Below, piece by piece: positions 32,879 to 40,953 of a stretch of DNA of 64,000 bases. The notes beneath the pieces are model-generated. The model did no database searches. It saw only the letters and a list, made by a program, of their open reading frames with translations, and was not told where the DNA came from. Position 1 is the stretch's first letter; the number at the start of each line of letters is the position of its first letter. Where the stretch lies: assembly GCF_018919145.1 (NCBI RefSeq), contig NZ_JAHLQJ010000011.1:1-64000 (forward strand). The letters are read 5' to 3'. Both the position numbers and the translations under genes were made by a program. The stretch comes from Paenibacillus brevis. GTDB lineage: Bacteria; Bacillota; Bacilli; Paenibacillales; Paenibacillaceae.

Positions 32879-35482
32879 ATGATGTCTAAAAGATTTCGCG
32901 CGGCTGTCGCCGGGATGCTGTTGTTGCTTTTGTTTATTCAAAATACTGCCATTACAATGGCCGCGGAGGCGGAAATCTCACGGCTGATCTTGAATAAAAA
33001 TGAAGCGACGCTTGAGGTTGGGGCCTCCGTCTCTCTGACTGCAACAGCGGTATATGTTACGGGAAGCACAAGCGATGTGACGATCAAGACAGACTGGAGC
33101 AGCAGCAATTCGGAGATCGCTGCGGTGTATGCGGGCACCATAACGGCCAAAAAAGAAGGGACGGCGGTCATTACCGCTACCTATCAGGGAAAGACCGTCA
33201 TCGTAAACGTATCGGTGAGCAAAAAGGTCAAGGCATTGACGATGGATGTTAATGACTTCGATCTGCGTGTAGGGAAGGAACAACAAATTGAGTTGACCGC
33301 TATTTACGAGGATGGATCCAGCGAGAATGTAACGAAGAAGGCTGCGTGGTCTGTCGATAATTATAGTGTAGCAACTGTCGTGAATGGTTTGGTGACAGGC
33401 AAGAAGTCCGGAACAGCCCAAGTCTCTGCCAAGTACGGCAACCAAAGCCTGTCAGTGAAAGCTTCGGTCGAGCTGGCCAGACGAATTGATATGGAATATG
33501 AGGAACTCAACTTATTAGTTAACGAAAATAAGCAAATGGTTCTGACCGCTACCTATCCCGATGGTTCCATGCAAAATGTATCCGATAAGGCAGAATGGGG
33601 GAGCGACAATGAGAAGGTAGCGGACGCAATAAAGGGCGTTATTAAAGCATACAGCGCCGGAACGGCGACGATTACAGCTACATACGGAACGAAAACCGCT
33701 TCCCTTAAAGTGCAGGTCGAAGCTTCCCGCAAGCTGGAAGTCAACAAGCAAGAATTGTTCCTGCGTGTCGGAAAATCCGAGCAGCTTGAGTTGACATTGA
33801 CTTATATGGATGGGAAAACTGCAAATATTACAAATAAGGCACAATGGAAATCCTCCGACGAGTCGGTCGCTTATGTGGTAAATGGCGAAGTGTTCGGGCA
33901 AAAGTCCGGAACTGCAGAGATTACGGCCGCTTATGGAGACAAAAAAGTGACCGTTCATGTGGATGTAGAGGTGCCTAAGCGTCTGGATTTCGATTCGGCT
34001 TCCTTAGACTTGGAATTGAATAAATCCTACGATTTAAAGCTTTACGCCACTTTTGCGGATGGGACGCAAGAGTTGATAACGGATAAAGCACAATGGTCGT
34101 CCGATGATGCGTCGATTGCCGATGTCATCAAAGGCAAGGTGACGGGCTACAAATCGGGCACAGCCAACATTAAAGCAGCCTACGGCGGCAAAGAGGCGAC
34201 AGCGACTGTCAGAGTGGATATTCCCAAACAGATCGTTCTGAGCAAAACAAGGGTGGACATGCAAATCGGAGAATCGGTGGCCTTGGAGGCCAATGCCCAC
34301 TACATCGATAACCGTATAACGGATGTCTCCGCGCTCGCCCAATGGAGCTCCTCTAATCCGGATGTTGTCGAGGTCCACAAAGGAACCATAACCGGCTTGA
34401 AGAGCGGCACATCGACGATTACCGTGACATACGGCACGCGCACAGGGACGATGGTGGTGTCCGTTGGCGTCATTGAGAAGCTGACGCCAAGCCAGAAGAC
34501 ATTGTCGCTCCGCAAAAACGATTCGTCCACGGTCACCCTGACCGCTACCTACAAGGACGGGCTTGTAAAGGACGTTACGACGGATACGGAATGGAGTTCG
34601 TCCGAATCGAACGTTGCGTCGGTCTACAAAGGTCAAATTACGGCGAACAGTCCGGGCACAACTGCCATCAAGGCTTCCTTCGGCGGCGAATCGGTGACCG
34701 TATCTGTTGATGTGGATGTCGCCAGCAAGCTGACGGCCGACACCTACGCACTCATGCTGGAAGTGAACGAGAGCAAGCAGGTTAAACTCACTTCGACGGA
34801 CGCTCTCGGCAATAAAAGCGATGTAACGGATACAGCGGAGTGGTCTTCTTCCTCGAAAACGATTGTCGATGTTAACGGAGGTTTCATTCAGGCGCTTTCT
34901 GCTGGCAAGACAAGCGTAACCGCAAAATATGGCGGAAAAACGGTAACCATTACGGTTGAAGTCGGTGCTGTCCAGAAGCTGGAGGCGGATGCAGGGATTT
35001 TGGCGATGCAATCCGGCAAGACCCATGCTGTACAATTGACCGCGACGCTGCCGGATGGCCGAACGAAGGACGTCACTTCTCAGGCCGAATGGACGAGCGG
35101 CAGCTTGAAGATCGCTTCCGTATCGCAAGGCAAAATAACGGCCATCGCTGCCGGAAAAACGAAAGTAACCGCCAAGTATCAGGGGAAAACGGTCAGTATC
35201 AGTGTCGATGTCGATCAACTAAAGTATCTGGATGCCTATAGAAGCGGCAAACCTGTAACCCAGCTAACGTTAAAAAGCGATCAAACGATCCGACTGGAAG
35301 CCATCGCGACCTACATGGATAACTCGGAACGGACAATCACCACCGACGGGATCTGGAGTTCCTCCAAGATAACGGTTGCTCATGTTAAGCACGGCATAGT
35401 TACTGCGCAAGGTAAAGGAAACGCCATATTAACAGTTAAGTTTGGCAGCAAGTCAGCTAAGATTCGCGTGGTCGTAGAATAG
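32879..35482 (+). CDS. Secreted protein of ten tandem Big2 (Ig-like) domains
   Basis: An 867-residue exported protein. Residues 1-28 form a Sec signal peptide ending near AITMA-AEAE. The rest is ten repeats of about 80-85 residues, each with a W-S-S/D pattern, an I/VTA or VTG turn and a K-S-G-T-A-like segment before the last strands; these are bacterial Ig-like group 2 modules, common in surface proteins that bind carbohydrate or adhere. There is no LPXTG, SLH, LysM or other wall anchor, and no enzyme domain. AAAAAGGGG precedes ATG 32879 (ATG 32882 also possible). Last gene of the operon; a ligand-holding or matrix role is inference. Confidence 0.85.
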   Translation: MMSKRFRAAVAGMLLLLLFIQNTAITMAAEAEISRLILNKNEATLEVGASVSLTATAVYVTGSTSDVTIKTDWSSSNSEIAAVYAGTITAKKEGTAVITATYQGKTVIVNVSVSKKVKALTMDVNDFDLRVGKEQQIELTAIYEDGSSENVTKKAAWSVDNYSVATVVNGLVTGKKSGTAQVSAKYGNQSLSVKASVELARRIDMEYEELNLLVNENKQMVLTATYPDGSMQNVSDKAEWGSDNEKVADAIKGVIKAYSAGTATITATYGTKTASLKVQVEASRKLEVNKQELFLRVGKSEQLELTLTYMDGKTANITNKAQWKSSDESVAYVVNGEVFGQKSGTAEITAAYGDKKVTVHVDVEVPKRLDFDSASLDLELNKSYDLKLYATFADGTQELITDKAQWSSDDASIADVIKGKVTGYKSGTANIKAAYGGKEATATVRVDIPKQIVLSKTRVDMQIGESVALEANAHYIDNRITDVSALAQWSSSNPDVVEVHKGTITGLKSGTSTITVTYGTRTGTMVVSVGVIEKLTPSQKTLSLRKNDSSTVTLTATYKDGLVKDVTTDTEWSSSESNVASVYKGQITANSPGTTAIKASFGGESVTVSVDVDVASKLTADTYALMLEVNESKQVKLTSTDALGNKSDVTDTAEWSSSSKTIVDVNGGFIQALSAGKTSVTAKYGGKTVTITVEVGAVQKLEADAGILAMQSGKTHAVQLTATLPDGRTKDVTSQAEWTSGSLKIASVSQGKITAIAAGKTKVTAKYQGKTVSISVDVDQLKYLDAYRSGKPVTQLTLKSDQTIRLEAIATYMDNSERTITTDGIWSSSKITVAHVKHGIVTAQGKGNAILTVKFGSKSAKIRVVVE

Positions 35483-35516
35483 GCGCCTGTTAGCATGATC
35501 AAAGGAAGAAACCGAT

Positions 35517-35549
35517 GGAGCGAGGAACCTTAATAAGGGCTCTCGCTCC
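35517..35549 (+). terminator. Hairpin after the Big2 gene, probable terminator
   Basis: GGAGCGAG and CTCGCTCC pair around a 17-nt loop; only TT follows, so it is weak as an intrinsic terminator. Confidence 0.45.
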
Positions 35550-35575
35550 TTGGTGACAGAGGAACTCGAATCGTG

Positions 35576-35604
35576 TTGACAAGTGAAGTAAAGGCCCTTA
35601 TATT
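35576..35604 (+). promoter_or_regulatory. Promoter of the TetR-family gene
   Basis: TTGACA and TATATT are separated by 17 bp, a near-consensus sigma-A promoter. The operator at 35611 begins 7 bp after the -10. Confidence 0.7.
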
Positions 35605-35610
35605 AAGGAT

Positions 35611-35628
35611 AGACTGAACGGTCGGTCT
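35611..35628 (+). promoter_or_regulatory. TetR-type operator O1
   Basis: AGACTGAACGGTCGGTCT is a partial palindrome placed over the transcription start of the TetR gene. An almost identical site (O2, 36263-36280) precedes the MFS gene, so the pair defines a likely recognition sequence. Confidence 0.7.
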
Positions 35629-35648
35629 AAATACAAGGAGGTGATCGG

Positions 35649-36242
35649 ATGACAAAGTATACGGACCACGGCGAACAAACAAAGCGCAACATTGCTTCCA
35701 AAGCCAAAAAATTGTTCGAACTAAAGGGTTATTCTGCGACGACCATGGACGAGATTCGGCTGTTATCGGGATCGAGCAAGGGCAGTATTTATCATCATTT
35801 TAAGAATAAGGAATCGCTGTTTTTGTACATCCTTGAGCTTTCCATGCTGGAGTGGACCGGGAAGTGGCAAGAGATAGAGAAGCCGCTTAGTACGGCGCGG
35901 GAGAAATTGTACCGGCTTGCCGAGCATTACGCCCAGGATTTCCGGAACCCGCTGCTGCGGGCTGCAGAAGAATTTTCAGGAAGCCAGAACGGGGATCGCG
36001 AGATACTAGACAAGCTGCAGACGTTGACAAGCATGCATTATCCGATCTTTGAAAGGCTGTTGGAGGAAGGAATAAGAAGCGGGGAGTTCCGGCCGATCCC
36101 GCTTGAAGATCTCACTTTAATTGTACACGGTCTCGTTGTAGGCTTAGGTATATCATCGTATGACACATATAAAGGCGAGCGGATTGTCGGCTTGTACCGG
36201 ACTGCGATCGACCTCTTGCTGCAAGGAATAGCGATGCAATAA
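35649..36242 (+). CDS. TetR/AcrR-family transcriptional regulator
   Basis: A 197-residue one-component repressor. The helix-turn-helix (residues 12-55) has GYSATTMDEIRLLSGSSKGSIYHHF, a standard TetR recognition helix. The C-terminal ligand domain is helical and not informative. It is preceded by a consensus promoter, operator O1 and AAGGAGGTGATC. The next gene is an MFS transporter behind operator O2, the usual repressor/efflux pair. Autoregulation and control of the transporter follow from the two operators. The transporter is interrupted, so the regulator may now have little to control. Confidence 0.88.
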   Translation: MTKYTDHGEQTKRNIASKAKKLFELKGYSATTMDEIRLLSGSSKGSIYHHFKNKESLFLYILELSMLEWTGKWQEIEKPLSTAREKLYRLAEHYAQDFRNPLLRAAEEFSGSQNGDREILDKLQTLTSMHYPIFERLLEEGIRSGEFRPIPLEDLTLIVHGLVVGLGISSYDTYKGERIVGLYRTAIDLLLQGIAMQ

Positions 36243-36262
36243 ATTTTTTTATCCAACAATTA

Positions 36263-36280
36263 GACCGGACGGTCGGTTTT
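36263..36280 (+). promoter_or_regulatory. TetR-type operator O2
   Basis: AGACCGGACGGTCGGTTT shares AGACYGRACGGTCGGTYT with O1 and lies 27 bp before the MFS start codon. Confidence 0.7.
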
Positions 36281-36306
36281 GTATCGTCCACAAGGAGAGA
36301 TGTCAT

Positions 36307-37530
36307 ATGAAAGCCTTGATTTCCAACAAGGTATTCCGGATCGTAGCATTCGCTGATCTTCTGCAGCAGTCGGCCATCTGGATACGGAATATCTCGCTAC
36401 TGTTCTACGTGATGGAGCAGACCAATGGCGATCCCGTCGCCGTATCCCTGCTGAATGTAATGGAGTATGCTCCGATATTCCTGTTTTCCTTCATCGGCGG
36501 TGCCTTCGCTGACCGGTGGAATCCGAAGCGGACGATGATCACCGGCGATCTGCTAAGCGCAATGTCGATAGGCGTCATTCTATTGTTTGTGCTTGTGGGC
36601 TCTTGGCAGGCCGTATTCGCCGCGACGGTCGTGTCGGCCATCGTAAGCCAGTTCTCACAGCCTTCCTCGGCCGTCATGTTCAAACGGCATGTGCCCGGGG
36701 AACTGCTGGCGCCGGCTATCAGTATTTCTCAAGGGATCATGTCCTTGTTCATTATAGTAGGGCCTGTCGTAGGAACGCTTATATATTCAACGCTTGGCCT
36801 AGTCTACTCGCTGGCTGCGATGATCGGATTGTTCCTTGCGGCGGTACTGGTCCAGCTCGCTCTTCCTCCATCGCCGCGCCCGCCTGAACGCAGGGCTGTG
36901 CCGATTCTTGAGGATGTGAAGGCGGGGTTCCGCTATATCCGCGGCAAACGTAATTTGATTGTTATCGCGATCACGTTCGCCTGTATCGGGCTTGGGTCCG
37001 GTTTGATCTAGCCGTTGGACATCTTTATCGTGACCGAACGTCTTCAACTCCACAAAGAAAGCGTCCAATGGTTCCATGCACTATCCGGCGCAGGCATGCT
37101 GGTTGGAGGCGCGGCTGCAGCGTTTCTCGGTCAAAAATTAAATCCGCGGGTTGTCATCTTCGTAGGCATCGCATTCCTGTCCTGCTCCATCATTGTCGAG
37201 GCTCTATCCGTCTGGGTGTACCTGACAGCTGCGATGCGCTTCTCGGTCGGCGTCATGACGGCGTTCATGCAAATCGTGCTCGGCGCTATTATGATGAAAC
37301 TGGTTGAGGAAGCCTATATCGGGCGCGTGAACGGTGCGATTACGCCGCTGCTCATGGCTGGGACGCTGGCCGGGACCGCTATGGCGGGCCCGCTCATGAA
37401 GGCCTTTACGCTTGTCCCCGTTTATGGCATGTCCGCTGCGATTATTCTGATTGCCGCTTTTGCAAGCCTCTCGTTGAAATTGGGAGGGAACGCAGCCAAC
37501 ACGGAACGATCCGCAGTGCATCTGGATTGA
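36307..37530 (+). pseudogene. MFS efflux transporter interrupted by an in-frame amber codon
   Basis: One open frame runs from ATG 36307 to 37530 apart from a TAG at 37009-37011, after residue 234. The second part continues in the same frame (PLDIFIVTERLQL onward), so a full protein of about 407 residues was encoded; a single CAG-to-TAG change would explain it. It resembles the 12-helix MFS drug-efflux group (ADRWNPKRTMITGDLLSA loop near residue 70). AAGGAGAGATG precedes the start. Alternatives are a sequencing error or suppression of the amber codon. Confidence 0.75.
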
Positions 37531-37758
37531 TCTGCGCTACTCAAGCAGGAGCTGTCATTCATTCGTTGCGATTGACGATTGGATGGCAATTCCCTGCGGG
37601 AGAGCCCGTTGATGAGGAAGCCAATAATGAATTTCTCATCATGGAGCCGAATGATACGAAGAAAGGCATTCGAGTACGGCACGGTATGACGTTGGTCGAA
37701 CTTGTTGCCCTTTTTACTTTCAGCAACAAGTTTTCGAGTGAAAACGGGGGTGAAATTA

Positions 37759-38118
37759 ATGCTCAAAGACGAAATGCCTCTCTATATTAGAATAAAAATC
37801 CAGATCCGCAATGCCATTATTAGAGGAGAATATCCACTGGGATCTAGACTGCCGTCTGTACGAGAGCTATCAGCCGAATTCGGTTGCAGCTTGATCACGA
37901 CGAAAAGGGTATATCGAGACTTATCACGTGAAGGATATATTCTGGCCTCCCAGGGAATGGGAACTTTTGTTCACGCAGACGAACAGAAAATCGCGAAAGA
38001 TAAGGAGCGCCTCGTAACTGAAGCTATTGTGCAGGCCGTTGAATTCGGAAACAGACTTAACTACTCAGCCGATCAATTGCAAGTCATTTTTCTTAATGCC
38101 TTATCGCGTTTGCCGTGA
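37759..38118 (+). CDS. GntR-family regulator, YtrA-type
   Basis: A 119-residue protein: a GntR winged helix (residues 8-75, with LPSVRELSAEFGCSLITTKRVYRDL) and only a short C-terminal tail. This size is that of the YtrA subfamily, which normally precedes ABC transporter genes it represses. ATG 37759 has GGGGGTGAAATTA. Downstream the expected transporter is missing and a transposase remnant begins 20 bp after the stop, so it is probably an orphan. The 228 bp before it (37531-37758) show no gene. Confidence 0.82.
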   Translation: MLKDEMPLYIRIKIQIRNAIIRGEYPLGSRLPSVRELSAEFGCSLITTKRVYRDLSREGYILASQGMGTFVHADEQKIAKDKERLVTEAIVQAVEFGNRLNYSADQLQVIFLNALSRLP

Positions 38119-38137
38119 AAGGGGTTTTTAAAATTCA

Positions 38138-38523
38138 TTATGAAGCTTGAGCGGATGTAGTTTCTAACTGTTTGTTCAACTTTTCTAGAGCGAATTTACT
38201 GAGATTATAGGCAAGCATACTTAATTGAAAATCAACGGTAGCACGTACGCCGCGATGCCTTGTCCGTCCTAAACCGAAGTATTCCTTCAGATAGACAAAG
38301 ACACGCTCGACAGCTGTTCGTTTCAGCAAAACGTTCGCTGCCTCTAGCTGGATACGTGTGTCTGCGCACGTCGGTTTCAAGTCGAATCTTAAATACCTTT
38401 TGGCAGCCTTCTTCGGCAAACGAACAGTGCTTGCACTCGCCGGGCCGTGTATACCGAAGCGTTTCGTACTTGGAATCAAAGCTGTCGTACCGGTAAGCGT
38501 GACCTTCTTTGCAGCCGGGACGG
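38138..38523 (-). pseudogene. C-terminal remnant of an IS1182-type transposase
   Basis: The minus strand encodes the end of a DDE transposase like those of IS1182: KRTAVERVFVYLKEYFGLGR and RGVRATVDFQLSMLAYNLSK. Upstream, another frame gives the preceding part (RYDSFDSKYETLRYTRPGEC, CSFAEEGCQK), so a frameshift lies near 38335. The N-terminal two thirds are gone and the fragment abuts the rlmD-like remnant at about 38520. Confidence 0.75.
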
Positions 38524-38917
38524 AAGTCGCTGTTCCTTGCCCAGCATGCTGAGCGCGTCTACGGTGTCGAAATCGTCAAAGAAGCGATCGAAGACGCTCG
38601 CGCCAACGCTGAATTGAACGGCATGAAACATGTGACGTTTGAGGTGGGACTTCCGAAGACGTCATCCCGCGCAGGGCATCGAAGCCGACGTCATCGTCGT
38701 CGATCCGCCCTGCAAAGGCTGTGACCCGCGCCTGCTGGAGACGATCCTGGAGATGAAGCCGGAACGGGTGGTATATGTGTCGTGTAATCCTTCGACATTG
38801 GCGAGGGATTTGCGGATCTTGGAGGATGGTGGGTACCGGACAGTAGAGGTGCAGCCAGTGGATATGTTCCCGCATACTTCACATATAGAAAACGTTGCGT
38901 TGATTGTGCGTAAATAA
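38509..38917 (+). pseudogene. rlmD: 3' fragment of a 23S rRNA (uracil-5)-methyltransferase (RlmD/TrmA family)
   Basis: Two frames together match the C-terminal part of a SAM-dependent RNA uracil-5 methyltransferase: [20 protein letters not shown] (SAM site), then after a shift near 38655 [14 protein letters not shown] and [14 protein letters not shown] with the catalytic cysteine, ending [16 protein letters not shown]. The 5' half is lost at the transposase junction. It cannot make an active enzyme; another copy should exist elsewhere. Confidence 0.75.
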
Positions 38918-39086
38918 TACAGAGTGAAGAACTCCTGTATATCAAGAGTTTTTAATATGTAACAGGTATTGAATTTTTAATAGAAAGATACTTAATTTCT
39001 GTAATGATGTGAAATTGATGTGAAACTCAATTTTACTTATGCAATATATGGTTACAATTCGACACGCAAAAAGACACTCAGCATAA

Positions 39087-39275
39087 TTAACCGAGTGTCT
39101 TTTTGTTATGCTTATCCCTGCGTGTGGAAAACAGAGAAGCCAGTTTATCAGCAGCTGCCTGGTCAGCGGATCGCAGTGCATGGCCGTATATGTTCATAGT
39201 TGTCGTAATATTTCCATGTCCCAAACGTTCAGAAATAATCTTAGCATGTACACCTTGATTAATCAGCAGCGCTTG
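39087..39275 (-). pseudogene. C-terminal fragment of a tyrosine integrase
   Basis: Minus-strand translation reads ALLINQGVHAKIISERLGHG then NITTTMNIYGHALRSADQAA. This is the LGH box and tyrosine-nucleophile region of phage/ICE integrases (H in ERLGHG, Y in NIYGH). The frame ends at TAA 39087-39089. Upstream of 39275 the frame breaks and the remaining catalytic part is absent. A hairpin (39071-39105, AGACACTC with GAGTGTCT) overlaps its end and looks like its terminator. Confidence 0.75.
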
Positions 39276-39484
39276 CTCTCTTTTACTCTATGGGCGTAGT
39301 ATTCCCTGATCCCCTTCCTTTAACATTGCCAAAGACACGCTTATGCAAAATAATACGCAAACGAATATCAATCAATCCATGACTGAGGCGGAGGTCAGAA
39401 TATGCTGCACGCCAGGATCTACGTCCGTATGTTAAATCCGACTTATCCGTGCTATTGTTGTCATGGTTTTTGCTATTAAAACTG

Positions 39485-39620
39485 TTACTTAGGCGGCAAC
39501 CGGTTCACTTGCGAATCGAGGATATCAGCCAGCATCTTGTTCTCCCAGAATGCATGACTTTTCTTCAAGATGCCAAACAGAATCCGGATCAATTTGTTGC
39601 ATAGCGCAGTGAGCCTTGCC
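39485..39620 (-). pseudogene. IS110-like transposase C-terminal remnant
   Basis: The minus strand encodes ARLTALCNKLIRILFGILKK followed by SHAFWENKML and a stop at 39485, similar to the last helix of IS110-family transposases. The 5' part is not in frame. The remaining sequence from 39276 to 39711 has no intact gene. Identification is from pattern memory. Confidence 0.5.
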
Positions 39621-39711
39621 GTTACTTGTGATACGGTTCAGCGTATCATCTGCAACGGCAAATTTTAAGGCCACCCTTGACAGGATGACCTTTTCTTTGA
39701 TCACGCGGAGG

Positions 39712-40197
39712 TCAGGAAAGAACTGCCACGCTGGATCGAAATACAACTCCAAAAATGACGGCACATAAAACAATTGAAATAGTGATCCACAAACTGACAT
39801 AATTTTTTTTGGCGCCCGCTCCCAGCGCAATGCCGGCTGAAAGGTGGAATCCTAACAAAACACCTGCCAAGGAGACGCCTGGAACCCCGTACTTTTCAAA
39901 ATATCGTCTTGCTTTTATTGCACGTTTACTTGGTTCTTTTTTTATTTTGTTCTTAACTATTTTGGCACGCAGCTTACTAATGATCCAGATAAATGCCATT
40001 ACGGATACAAGGTTGCCGGCAATTGCCGATAAAATAACGGGGATCGCAGGAAACCCTAAAACGATTCCTAAAGGTATTGCACCGTGGGCTTCGAAAAACG
40101 GGATGATAGAAAGAATAAAGATGCTTGCGATTTGCAAATATACGTTACCTTCCAGTCCGGGTACAAAGCTTAAAAAATAATCGCGAATATGCTCCAT
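39712..40197 (-). CDS. Small multi-drug export family membrane protein
   Basis: A 161-residue membrane protein with four to five helices, of the COG2426/putative small multidrug export group. It has the conserved start ..SIIPFFEAHGAIPLGIVLG (residues 31-50) and a cytoplasmic basic loop (KNKIKKEPSKRA) before YFEKYGVPGVSLAG. Despite the name, drug export is not demonstrated for the family. AGGAGGACATTT precedes ATG 40197. It lies between IS remnants and the XRE pair. Confidence 0.8.
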   Translation of the reverse strand: MEHIRDYFLSFVPGLEGNVYLQIASIFILSIIPFFEAHGAIPLGIVLGFPAIPVILSAIAGNLVSVMAFIWIISKLRAKIVKNKIKKEPSKRAIKARRYFEKYGVPGVSLAGVLLGFHLSAGIALGAGAKKNYVSLWITISIVLCAVIFGVVFRSSVAVLS

Positions 40198-40312
40198 AAT
40201 AAATGTCCTCCTGGGAAGTTATTGGTTTAATAAAGGCTTTCCATCCTGGTCAACCAAAACGGTAAGTCCTGAACCGATATTAGGAAATACAGCCAATAAA
40301 TAATGAACGGTG

Positions 40313-40522
40313 TTAGTCAAAATAAAACAGATCCTCAAACTTCACGTCAAGAGCGATGCAAAGAATCAATGCTAGCTTTGCTGTGGGATTGAATTGGCCG
40401 GTTTCAATAGAACTTATGGTATTTCTGGAAACCCCGACTAATTTTGCGAGCTGTGCCTGCGACAGATTTTTATCAGCCCTTACTATTTTCAAATGATTTC
40501 TCAGTATTAATTTATCTTCCAC
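40313..40522 (-). CDS. XRE-family helix-turn-helix regulator
   Basis: A 69-residue DNA-binding protein made of just one Cro/CI-type domain: NLSQAQLAKLVGVSRNTISS (residues about 20-39) then IETGQFNPTAKLALILCIAL. GTG 40522 is chosen; a TTG at 40537 would add five residues. It begins 4 bp after the stop of the small membrane-protein gene and would be expressed from the same promoter. The promoter region holds palindromes (TGCCAAG/CTTGGCA) that are likely its own operators. Confidence 0.8.
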   Translation of the reverse strand: MEDKLILRNHLKIVRADKNLSQAQLAKLVGVSRNTISSIETGQFNPTAKLALILCIALDVKFEDLFYFD

Positions 40523-40526
40523 GGAC

Positions 40527-40859
40527 TCACCATACAAGATCTTTCGTTAGTGTAATAATATGGGCAGTTGATAAAATCAACGTCGCAAGGGTAAACACAG
40601 TTGCCAAAATTATTTCTTTTCTGTATTTTAATCGGATGGCTTTAAAGATGAAGCTAGCAGCGAAAACAGACAAGATAATGGCATACAAGCCAAAATCGAA
40701 ACCTTTACCAATCAGAGCTTCTGTTACAAAAAAGAAGGTGGCCAATAAAGTCGCCGTCTGCGAGCCGATATTTCCCGCTTGGACCTGGACTTCAATCTTA
40801 TATAAATCTTGCTCTTTATTTTCTTTCCTGCTTCTGGACAGGATTTCTTCTCTGTTAAT
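40527..40859 (-). CDS. Small membrane protein paired with XRE regulator; probable ATT start
   Basis: A 110-residue protein with a charged N-terminus (NREEILSRSRKENKEQD) and three or four helices, of the type often encoded just before a small XRE regulator in Firmicutes. Homologues start MN(K/R)EEIL; here the codon at 40859 is ATT, 7 bp after GAGGAGGG. No ATG, GTG or TTG in this frame lies nearby. Either ATT is used as a rare start or the gene is weakened by mutation. Function unknown; reading and start are my reconstruction. Confidence 0.6.
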   Translation of the reverse strand: MNREEILSRSRKENKEQDLYKIEVQVQAGNIGSQTATLLATFFFVTEALIGKGFDFGLYAIILSVFAASFIFKAIRLKYRKEIILATVFTLATLILSTAHIITLTKDLVW

Positions 40860-40880
40860 TCTGAATCCCTCCTCATTTTT

Positions 40881-40935
40881 TTGCCAAGTGTGCTTGGCAT
40901 ACTCTTATTGTAATGTTGCCAAGCAAACTTGTCAA
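40881..40935 (-). promoter_or_regulatory. Promoter with overlapping palindromic operators for the XRE pair
   Basis: On the minus strand TTGACA (40935-40930) and TACAAT (40912-40907) are 17 bp apart. GCTTGGCAAC lies in the spacer, and the perfect inverted repeat TGCCAAG-CACA-CTTGGCA follows the -10. Two matching half-sites across a promoter are typical of XRE autorepression. Confidence 0.75.
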
Positions 40936-40953
40936 TGCTCTCAATGTAAGATG
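40935..40953 (+). repeat. Right 19-bp direct repeat bounding the island
   Basis: ATGCTCTCAATGTAAGATG, identical to 25363-25381. Its first base is the last base of the XRE promoter's -35 box. Confidence 0.75.

Larger units (their letters stand above)
25363..40953. mobile_element. Putative 15.6-kb genomic island upstream of rpsD
   Basis: The segment is bounded by a perfect 19-bp direct repeat. Removing one repeat copy and everything between joins the left GAGCGTAATATGCAT units to the right GTAATATGCAT and GAGCGTAATATGTAT units, restoring a continuous small tandem array. Inside are accessory genes: a sensory/transport operon, drug-type regulators and transporters, transposase and integrase remnants. 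Flanks are core genes. No intact integrase is present; a C-terminal fragment survives at 39087-39275. The right part probably accumulated by several events. Confidence 0.6.

Noticed and set aside
34034-35218. 394-codon minus-strand frame opposite the Big2 gene
   Set aside because: Its composition reflects the repeated Big2 coding sequence read backwards; no start site or family features.
25363-40953. Prophage or ICE as the identity of the island
   Set aside because: No capsid, portal, conjugation, relaxase or replication genes are present; only an integrase fragment remains.
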